Below are positions 56,499-64,000 of a stretch of 64,000 bases of DNA, one piece after another. Numbering within the stretch: position 1 is the stretch's first letter; each line of letters starts with the position of its first letter. The position numbers and the translations under genes are program-made. Source of the DNA: Paraescarpia echinospica (lineage: Eukaryota > Annelida > Polychaeta > Sabellida > Siboglinidae); contig CM034531.1 of the NCBI GenBank assembly GCA_020002185.1, positions 42,974,367-43,038,366 of the forward strand. Direction: 5' to 3'. The notes beneath the pieces are model-generated. The model was given only the letters and a program-made list of their open reading frames with translations. It did no database searches and had not been told where the DNA came from.

Positions 56499-57340
56499 TT
56501 ACGTGTAAGCCTTGCGATTTCCAAATAACATATAATTGGTTTTAGATATGTTTAGCGTTAAGTTAATTACTGCAAAGTGAAAACCGTGTAGACATTCTGT
56601 CCAGTACGTCACACACTGTTTCATATAGTCTATTGAAATTGTTATTTGCATAAAATATATTCGTATCGTCTGTAAAAGGATGTGTTTTATAAGATTATAT
56701 ATGTTACACATATTATTAACGTATATAATAAACAGTTTAGGGCACACTCTCCAACTGTTTAGGGCACCACATGATATATTGCGCACATCAGAATTACATT
56801 TGTCAATAGACACAAATTGTTTTTTGTTTTCAAGATAACTATTTAACGAAATACATGCCACACCGTGCGGATGCTAAGCCATTCAATTTTTTACATAACA
56901 GTTGGTGCTGACCATGTCAAATGACTTTTTTTAAATCGATACAAACACTAATAGCATATTTTGTCGAATCCAGTGATTGTGTTATTCCATCAACAATCAA
57001 TTAATGCGTGACATGTTGACATATTTTGTTGAAATCCATATTGGCTTGGGTTTATCAATTTGTGTTTGGTAATAAAACTATCTAAGCGAGAACTTAACGT
57101 TATATCCTTTGGCAATTCCGGGCCGATGTTAACGAAATAATTGTTAAACATGTTCGCTACATCTTCCTTATTACTAATGGTCACGTCATTATTAACGGCA
57201 TGATTAGGGAAATTATTCCTTACACGATGTTTCACTACAGTTTTAAGTTTCACTACAGTTTTTTTCGAGGTGCCATCAATGCATTTTTTGTGCAAGTAAA
57301 TTGCTAAAATATTGTTTCTTAGTATATCTGAGAATACCAT
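56499..57340 (-). pseudogene. LINE reverse transcriptase fragment (copy C2)
   Basis: The minus strand shows ANMFNNYFVNIGPELPKDI, then LINPSQYGFQQNMSTCHALI, KICY-like palm sequence, PKLFIIYVNNMCNIYN and LTLNISKTNYMLFGNRK. These are RT blocks before and after the catalytic box, which is frame-shifted. On this strand the RT lies upstream of the ORF1 fragment, so the two come from separate insertions. Confidence 0.7.
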
Positions 57341-57357
57341 GACTTATACCTTTCATG

Positions 57358-57398
<41 letters not shown>

Positions 57399-57404
57399 GA
57401 TCAT

Positions 57405-57440
<36 letters not shown>
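57358..57440. repeat. Paired (TA)n microsatellites with inverted flanks
   Basis: Two TA runs are separated by ATGATCATGAAAGGT, which mirrors the ACCTTTCATGATCAT sequence before the first run. Confidence 0.9.
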
Positions 57441-57443
<3 letters not shown>

Positions 57444-57479
57444 GAGTTACAAACGATGATGAAAAGTCATATAAAAATA

Positions 57480-57660
57480 ATCAATCACCCAAGCCCTCAT
57501 AGGCATACAACAGGCTCTTTAGGTCTTGCTTAAAACGCCCTATTAAACGTCTTAAATAAGTCGTGGGTTTTTGTCCTTTCTAATCATGCAAATCACCCAG
57601 GCCCTCAAAGGCATACACCAGGCTCTTTAGGTCTTGCTTAAAACGTCTTAGACACGTCGT
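57480..57660. repeat. ~110-bp direct repeat
   Basis: AATCACCCA-GCCCTCA-AGGCATACA-CAGGCTCTTTAGGTCTTGCTTAAAACG occurs at 57480-57531 and 57591-57642, each time followed by a TCTTA and AGTCGTG or CGTCGTG block. Confidence 0.85.
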
Positions 57661-57726
57661 GACGTCATGGCTGGCAAATGGCTGACAGGTGGTTGGGAGG
57701 AGCGTACGCATTCCTACATACTACTG

Positions 57727-57965
57727 GTACCGCCAAGGTATTTGGATGACAAGAACACGCCAATGTACTTGGATAGCAAGGTAACGCCAAGGTAATTGTA
57801 TGACAGGGTAACGCCAATGCACTTGGATGACAAAGTAACGCCAATGTACTTGGATGACAAAGTAACGCCAATGCACTTGGATGACAAAGTAACGCCAATG
57901 CACTTGGATGACAAGGTAACGCCAAGGTAACTGAATGACAAGGTAACGTCAATGTACTTGGATGA
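57727..57965. repeat. 27-bp minisatellite, about nine copies
   Basis: The unit is ACGCCAATGCACTTGGATGACAAAGTA with A/G and C/T variants. As 27 is a multiple of three, minus-strand frames stay open with a nine-residue repeat (VTLSSKCIG); this is a repeat artefact. Confidence 0.95.
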
Positions 57966-58413
57966 TGACTTTGTGCACGAGAACAAGGAGTTTTTGCGAT
58001 GCGTGCAGCAGTGGATAATTGTAGATGTTAGGATCTCACATAATTTATAGTTAACTAATAACGTTGCATTGGTAAATCGTAGTAATTAAGTAATGAACTC
58101 GGTCTAGTCGTGAAATAAATCAGTAACCACATATTTATTAGGTGTTACATTGTTCAGAGCCACCAGGACGGGCATGAACATTTGAAGTGAACGCCGGCCG
58201 ATTCACCCAAAACGTAGATTATTACCCTGCAATGTGTGTCAGCCCTCTCTAACTATGTATTACCACTAGTATGTGTGCGTAACACCAAACTATAACAAGG
58301 CTTTACTTATGATATAAGTCTAATCTGCAGTTTACTCCTAGCTTGATGCACACACGACCAGTGACAGAGACGTCACACGTAAACATACTCTCAACAACTA
58401 CGCACACCTCTCT

Positions 58414-58457
<44 letters not shown>

Positions 58458-58975
58458 CACGCACACGCACGGTAATATAGACATTTCGACATTTACACAA
58501 TGCGTGAAGCATAGCATTATTTCTGTCATATTATCATACATACGGAAATCGTAGACTACCTAATTAAACATTAAAGGCAAGTAGGACAATGATGTAGACC
58601 ACATAGTCGCTGCCGTCTCAGCACTGAACGGCAGAAACACACTGAATCGTGTTCTGTTACCTTGTTTTCTGTTGCGTACCAACTGTTAATATGCAAATTC
58701 ATCGTACAACTCGTGGGATGCTGCAGACAGGACAGGAAGACGCTGAATATGATGTACACATACAAGTCGTTGCCCAGGAAAGCGACAGTTATTGTGTTCA
58801 TGCACATCATGGTTTGTACCAACCAGTAATTATACAATGCCGGTTTCAAACTTAAACATTTTCTACACATGCACTCTTTACCGAACAATAATAAATGTAG
58901 AGCACCACCCTTTATATATCTATATATCTTTGCGTTTTTAATCGAAAATGTTAGTTGAAATAACTGAACCACACT
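57966..58975. other. Transglutaminase 3' flank with ACGC microsatellite
   Basis: There is no gene. An (ACGC)n run of about 50 bp lies at 58417-58468. Confidence 0.6.
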
Positions 58976-59345
58976 GCTCAACGACATCCACGACGACTGA
59001 GCCGGTGATACCATCGAGACAGAAGAAGGTTCTGGCAGCTAGACGACAACCACGAAGACTGAGCCGGTGATGCCGACTAGACGGGAGAAGGTCTTAGCAG
59101 GTAGACGACATCCACGACGACTGAGCCGGTGACCCCGACGAGACGGAAGAAGGTTCTGGCCGCTCAACGACATCTAGGACGACTGAACCGGTGATGCCGA
59201 CGAGACGGAAGGTTTTGGCCGCTAGACGTTACCCACGGCAACTTAGCCGGTGAAGCCGTCGAAACGGAAGAAGGTTCTGGCCGCTAGACCACCTCCACCA
59301 CAACAGAGCCGGTAATGCCGACGAGACGCTCGGAGTGGAAGTTGG
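58976..59345 (-). repeat. 62-bp minisatellite copied from the transglutaminase C-terminal codons
   Basis: The gene's last codons plus stop, read on the minus strand ([14 protein letters not shown] then TAG and CGGCCAGAACC), are followed by five further copies of the same ~62-bp unit. The stop-equivalent positions fall at about 59282 (gene), 59220, 59162, 59100, 59038 and 58977. Most copies again read as [12 protein letters not shown] plus stop or a variant. The array is therefore in the 3' UTR and originates from coding DNA. Confidence 0.9.
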
Positions 59346-59378
59346 CAATGAGCTCGCGTTTGCCAGGAAATTTCGTTA
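59284..59378 (-). CDS. Transglutaminase last exon
   Basis: After a GTTAG acceptor it encodes [20 protein letters not shown] and [11 protein letters not shown] then TAG. The GKREL-ANF-S..L..I.GS pattern is the final beta strand pair of the second C-terminal barrel. The exon starts in phase 0, while the previous donor (59940) is phase 2. Confidence 0.75.
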
Positions 59379-62300
59379 ACTAACAAAACTGGAAATTTGA
59401 TGATGCATTTTGTATTTATGATCTGGGAATGAGTGAAGGTAGGCCTACATTTGCCTGTAGAAGGTAGTAATTAACGTATACGTCGACTCATTTAAAAGCA
59501 GTTTTACATTGTCCTGATCAAATGAAAACGACAAAATGGAAAAGTGTTGTGTCAACGTGTTGTTAGTAATATATAGTGACGTGTTAACGAACAGGAGTAC
59601 ACATCGCGACAAGCGGGTGACTATTATTATGTTTGTAAGTAGGTTTGCTCTTTTGCTGAGAAAAATAATATTTCAAAAGCATGATAACACACAGTAAATT
59701 GTACGATTACGATTTTAGCTCAAAGGGTATATTTCCAATAGCCTTTTACAAGTAGCACTTTTGTTCGCATTTAAATGTTGTTTGAGGTTGTACAAGTAGA
59801 CAAATTTGAGTTTATTGTGTAGAACTGTGGGTGGACTTTTAAAGCCAATATTTAATGGCACTACCAAACTGCCCAACGACTCGATACGTCCTACACTGAC
59901 CTACAGTTAATGGCATTACAAGACTGGTGAGTAACTCACTCGAGTGGGATGTTGAGGTCGTTCTGAATGCCAGGTCCCTCGACGTTGAGCGTGCACTTGG
60001 TGAGCGTGATATCAAGAGGGTTCATAAACTGGATGACGACGTCGAACTCTTCGCCCACCTTCACTCGGTTAGACGACATCTGCACAACAACAAAATAATA
60101 ACCCTAACAATTTGTAAACTGGCGTTTTATTGTTGTATGCTGATGAAGATAAACGTTCGAATTTCCGCTGTTTCTATTCCGATCCGAAAGCGCTCTTGGT
60201 AATAATATTGTAGGGTGCACTGTATCTGCTTTAGCTTCCGTTCTCGTGGTAGTGATCCTGATATCTAGTCGGTGTTTAGTCTGCTGATCTCAACCGCCTA
60301 TTGACTCACGAGTCCCTGTCTTGTTTATATCACGTTCTCATATTTATATCAACACATGTTCAGTTGATATAGGCCGATGAATGAAGACCACTCACCTCCA
60401 GCTCCAGGTCTGGTTTGTCGAAGTTGATCACCTTCTGTGTGGTGAACTCTTGCGACGTTTCCTTTACGAAAGCCGTCACGTAGATGCCAATAGTGGCATC
60501 CTCGTCCAACTGAGAGATGAAAGACACGGCCTCGTAGAACCACGTGGCATCTTTTTCTGTAAAAGAGACATGGGTGCATATATTACTCCTTAACATCTAC
60601 CTATCAAGCGTTTCCTCTTCGTAGATTTCGCCATTAATCTGTAATTATAAAGCGTGTTCCGATCTGCACTGCTTTCAACGATAAATCTTCCGGTCAACGT
60701 TGCGTGATGAAACCGCTGAATAGACTAGTAGCCTATCTTAGTTAACAAATTATATTCCATAACATTTGTATTGTTTATTGTTGTGTTTGGGCAAGGAGGT
60801 TCAACCGTATTAAGGCAGCAATATTAAATAGATCGTTTACATTATCGTCGCATACGTACGTTCGTCCGGCTGTAGTTCGACTTCCATTGTTTTCTCGCCG
60901 AGTTCTTCGGCCGGAACGCCCGTGTAGTACCGGGCCGTGGCACACATGACGACACTCACGTGACGCCGCTCCGAACTGTTGTTCTTGGCACTCAACACCA
61001 CTGTCACGTCACCATTCGAGACAGACTTGCTTTCACAACTGATGCCAACATCGTGGGACTTCTGCAAAGCAAAGACCAGTCACCTATTGTATTCCAACTG
61101 GTACAAACCTACAAAAAAGCTACAAAAGGTAAAAGCTAAACGTCCAGACTGCGGTAATGTGGAGTCACTGACAACGTTCGTGATCCGCACTGTGTTAAGT
61201 TTGTCGAGCACCGCTGTCTCACTAAGATTGTAATTAAATACTAAGCCAGGTAAAATATAAGCTAGGTCAAACATAAGCCAATTGTTGATTCCCTAAACAA
61301 TGTAGAGCCCATCGGGCCTGCCCTAAACTGAACGTGCGGTTACTGAAGCAGTCAAATCATGAAGGATTCAAGATAGCTCTCATTGTAAAACGTAATAAAA
61401 TCACAATTTGTAAGGGATCAGATATGTATCTGTTATAATTATATTATTAATCACGGTTTAGTATATACGTAATTTATTTTGCATATATATATATAAGTAT
61501 ATCTAAACATAGATAACAAGTATATTGAACCCTCCTAACATGTGATTTGAGTATAATTTGTGTAATGTTCAAACAATGAAATTGTTTTCAATTCCATTTC
61601 TGAAAGCACTTCGTAAATGTACACTTATTTCTTTACAATAATACGCCCTCCAGGCATGTTATAGAAGATAGGGATGCGCCGAAGACCATCCTCGCAAGCC
61701 AGGTTCTGAGACTTGCGTGATCAGCAGCGCCCCCCCCCCGGCGCGCGAGGATGCGATAGACGGGTCTTACCTTGATCTTGTACAACGTCTCGAGGGCCTT
61801 GCGTCGGGTACTGTGCTGACTGACATTCTTGACTACCTCGCGTTCCTGGGCGCTCCCTGCCAGACAAACCCGCTCATTACTTTCTAATGTCCAGTACACC
61901 TGCACATTGCCCGCCAGACGAACTAAGCGTGACTCATATTCATGCTTTATTCCTTGTATTTCTGTGGAGCGGCAAAAACGCTGCCATTGTCCGCATGGCG
62001 GAACGATTTATATAACGTCCCTTGATTTTCGAAACACGTTAGGGGGGCCTGCTTTTGTCGAATGTTTAGTTTTATGTTGTATATATTCTTTTTCGAGATT
62101 TTCTCCACCGAGGGGTCATTGCTCAGGATATCTACTGGACCATGTACCAAAAGCTTCTCCCCGCCATTATGTAATATAAATGCAATGCGCAACGAAACTG
62201 AAGTCGTCCATTCATTCATGCAGTGTTAGTCCTATTGGCAGATTTATCTTAAAATGGTGTTAATGCCAAAAGCATCGCAAATGTTGCTTCATTTGGCTGT

Positions 62301-63573
62301 AATGCAAATGTAGTCGCTATAAAAGAGAACAGCATGCATGTCAATTTTCCGTCATTCGTACGGATGCTCCGTCATTTTGACAAAGCCGCACAACATGCCT
62401 CATCCACCATTCACTCTGCCTCACCCACCATTTACTCTGTCTCACCCACCAATCACTGCCTCACCCGTCATCCACTCGGCCTCACCCGCCATTCGCTCTG
62501 CCTCACCCACCATTCACGCTGCCTCAATAACTTCCTCAGCTACCATTCACTCCGTCACACGAACGGCATCACCCACCATTCGCTCTGCCTCACCCACCAT
62601 TCACTCGGCCTCACTCATTATTCACTCTGCCTTACCCACCATTCACTCTGCCTCCTCCATCATTCATTCTGCCTCACCTACCATTGACTCTGCCTCACCC
62701 GCCATTCTCTCTGCCTTACCCACCATTCACTCTGCCTCACCCACCATTCACTCTGCTTCATCCACCGTTCATCCTAACACACCACCTGCTCCACCTACCG
62801 TTCAGCCTACAAAATAACCTGTCTCACACATCATTCACCCTACCCTACAAACTGCTCCACTCACAATTCATCCTACCCCACAACCTGTCTCACACATCAT
62901 GCACCCTACCCTACAACCTGCTCCATCACCATTCATCCTACCCCACAACCTGTCTCACACATCATGCACCCTACACCACAACCTTCTCCGACCACCATTC
63001 ACCCGACTACACAACCTTCTCCGCCCACCATTCACCCTACCCCACAACCTGTCTTAAACACCATGCACTCTATCCCGCAACCTGCCTCACCCACTATTCA
63101 CCCACAGTCCAGCGTGTCCCACCTTCCGGGTGTTTGTAGTTGGCCGTGATGTCGGCCCGTTCGCTTGAGCCGACCGCCTTGGTGCTGATGAAGGAGCCGA
63201 CACACTTGGGGTTGTCATCAACGGCCACCAAGTCTCCGTCCGGCTTCATTATCATTGTGATGCGGTCAGCGTTCACCTCGGCGAAGATAAACTTGCTATC
63301 GTGTGGAAGGAAGATATTCCCGTCTCGAACTGAGTTCACGGACGCAGGACCGCACCTCATGCGACCTGACATACAAACAGTGCATATACTTCTAAGTGTC
63401 TGTATGCGTGAGCGCGCGTGCGTGCGCGTGCGTGCGTGCGTGTGTGTGTATGTGTGTGGAGTGACGCACCTTCACTACTTTCCTGGGGCGTTGCGTCGAA
63501 CGCCTGCCACCCGTCGTTGCCGGAGGGCAAGTCAGTTCGCTTGAACCATGCCTCGTTCCACATGTGGAAATTC
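59284..63573 (-). CDS. Transglutaminase, 3' part of gene (partial)
   Basis: Exons: 63573-63470, 63365-63123, 61856-61771, 61061-60860, 60556-60396, 60079-59940 and 59378-59284. All have GT-AG borders, and phases agree up to the 59940 donor. The product cross-links proteins through Gln-Lys isopeptide bonds. Seen: catalytic His in [10 protein letters not shown] and Asp in AFDATPQE, then [25 protein letters not shown] (calcium-site region), [28 protein letters not shown], and two C-terminal beta-barrel domains ending [18 protein letters not shown]. The catalytic Cys exon lies beyond the window edge. The last junction is phase 2 to phase 0 and about 20-25 residues typical of the final barrel are missing, so an exon is unseen or lost. 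Confidence 0.85.
61690..61765. repeat. Dispersed repeat, copy 2, abutting a transglutaminase splice donor
   Basis: The partner of 645-720. It begins about 5 nt after the donor of exon 61856-61771 and includes a run of ten C residues. Confidence 0.55.
62399..63108. repeat. 21-bp minisatellite in a transglutaminase intron
   Basis: The unit CTCACCCACCATTCACTCTGC repeats about 20 times in 62399-62770. It then grades into a higher-order ~60-bp unit (CCCACAACCTGTCTCACACATCATGCACCCTAC and similar). It ends within about 15 bp of the splice donor at 63122. Pro/His/Ser-rich open frames on the + strand come from the repeat. Confidence 0.95.
63470..63573 (-). CDS. Transglutaminase exon with catalytic His and Asp
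   Basis: A 104-nt exon encoding [34 protein letters not shown]. The His of NFH and the Asp of FDATPQE are the second and third residues of the Cys-His-Asp triad. The length and borders match the conserved exon of animal transglutaminases. The following intron is only 104 nt and holds a (GT/GC) tract. Confidence 0.92.
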
Positions 63574-63597
63574 CTAGAAACACGATACATTAATGTG

Positions 63598-64000
63598 TTA
63601 AAGGGACACTGTATAGATTGCGCTATTCCACGGCAGAAGTATTTTGTCGGCCGATGCCTGGCGTCTGCGGTTATGTATAGAACAGTGTGGTGCAGGCGAT
63701 ATGTTTGCCGTCGTTAGTTCTCGGGAACACAAGACAAGCGTGCGCTGCATCTAGTGAATGTGTTGTTGATAAGGATTTATTTATTTAGTGTGGTTTGTTT
63801 GCAACAGTATATGTCATAAATAAATCCTTATCAACAACACAATCACTAGATTCAGCGCACGCTTGTCTTGAGTCCCCGAAAAATAACGACGGCAACATAT
63901 CGCCTGCACGAGACTGTTCTATAAATAGCTGCAGACTCAAAGCGTCGGTCGACAAAATACTTCTTCCGTGGAATAGCGCAATCTATATAGGGCCCCTTTA
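63598..64000. mobile_element. ~400-bp foldback MITE, right end at window edge
   Basis: Left arm 63598-63787 and right arm 63819-64000 are reverse complements over ~185 bp with scattered differences, around a ~31-bp centre. The ends are TTAAAGGG and CCCCTTTA. It lies in the intron upstream of the transglutaminase exon at 63573. The target duplication cannot be judged because the right flank is outside the window; TTAA or TA are possible. Confidence 0.85.

Noticed and set aside
55561..57340. A single LINE on the minus strand comprising the RT and ORF1 fragments
   Set aside because: On that strand the RT precedes ORF1, the wrong order, so they are treated as two insertions.
57665..57986. Repeat-peptide frames on the minus strand resembling a secreted repeat protein
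   Set aside because: Explained by the 27-bp minisatellite unit.
62334..63150. Pro/Ser/His-rich frames of 117-159 codons
   Set aside because: They come from the 21-bp minisatellite in a transglutaminase intron and have no independent coding evidence.

Overview
The window is animal nuclear DNA. Genes are split by introns with GT-AG boundaries, AT-rich non-coding DNA dominates, microsatellites and minisatellites are abundant, and many decayed retroelements of metazoan type are present (BEL/Pao, CR1/L2-like and RTE-like). The transglutaminase, THAP and C2H2 genes, the element mix and the foldback MITEs fit a marine invertebrate, most likely a mollusc or another lophotrochozoan. The species cannot be named from the sequence alone. 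No bacterial operon, CRISPR array or convincing tRNA or rRNA gene was seen.

Layout. 1-9.9 kb holds microsatellites, a 12-bp minisatellite, a decayed LINE (copy A, + strand) and a zone of nested tandem duplications. 9.96-14.8 kb (- strand) is a six-exon gene whose phases join a protein-kinase domain to a C-terminal mind-bomb-type (MIB) repeat. Its first exon seems to lack the kinase hinge. 18.5-20.4 kb holds two oppositely oriented remnants of one uncharacterised protein family. 20.4-28.1 kb is a BEL/Pao LTR retrotransposon on the - strand with two ~625-bp LTRs and several frame breaks. 28-40 kb is mostly non-coding, with small remnants (a SWIM/YqaJ-associated type protein, a kinase C-lobe fragment, an endonuclease fragment) and dispersed repeats. 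40.6-44.2 kb is a GC-rich 127-bp tandem array followed by a CR1/L2-like LINE (copy D) with a degenerate 2A-like NPGP motif.

44.8-46 kb (- strand) is a THAP zinc-finger gene split by a 387-bp palindromic MITE with a perfect 8-bp target duplication. 46.9-50.9 kb is a large inverted duplication around an RTE-like fragment; both arms carry exon 1 of a C2H2 zinc-finger gene. 51-57.4 kb holds three more LINE fragments. 59.3-63.6 kb (- strand) is the 3' part of a transglutaminase gene, including the catalytic His and Asp exon. A 62-bp minisatellite just past its stop codon is made of copies of its own last codons. The window ends in a ~400-bp foldback MITE.

The genes show no operon-like cooperation. 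The shared theme is host genes being broken or reshaped by mobile DNA and tandem repeats. The points most worth checking are the kinase-MIB architecture, the MITE inside the THAP exon (possibly spliced as an intron), the self-copied transglutaminase tail, and the palindromic zinc-finger duplication.
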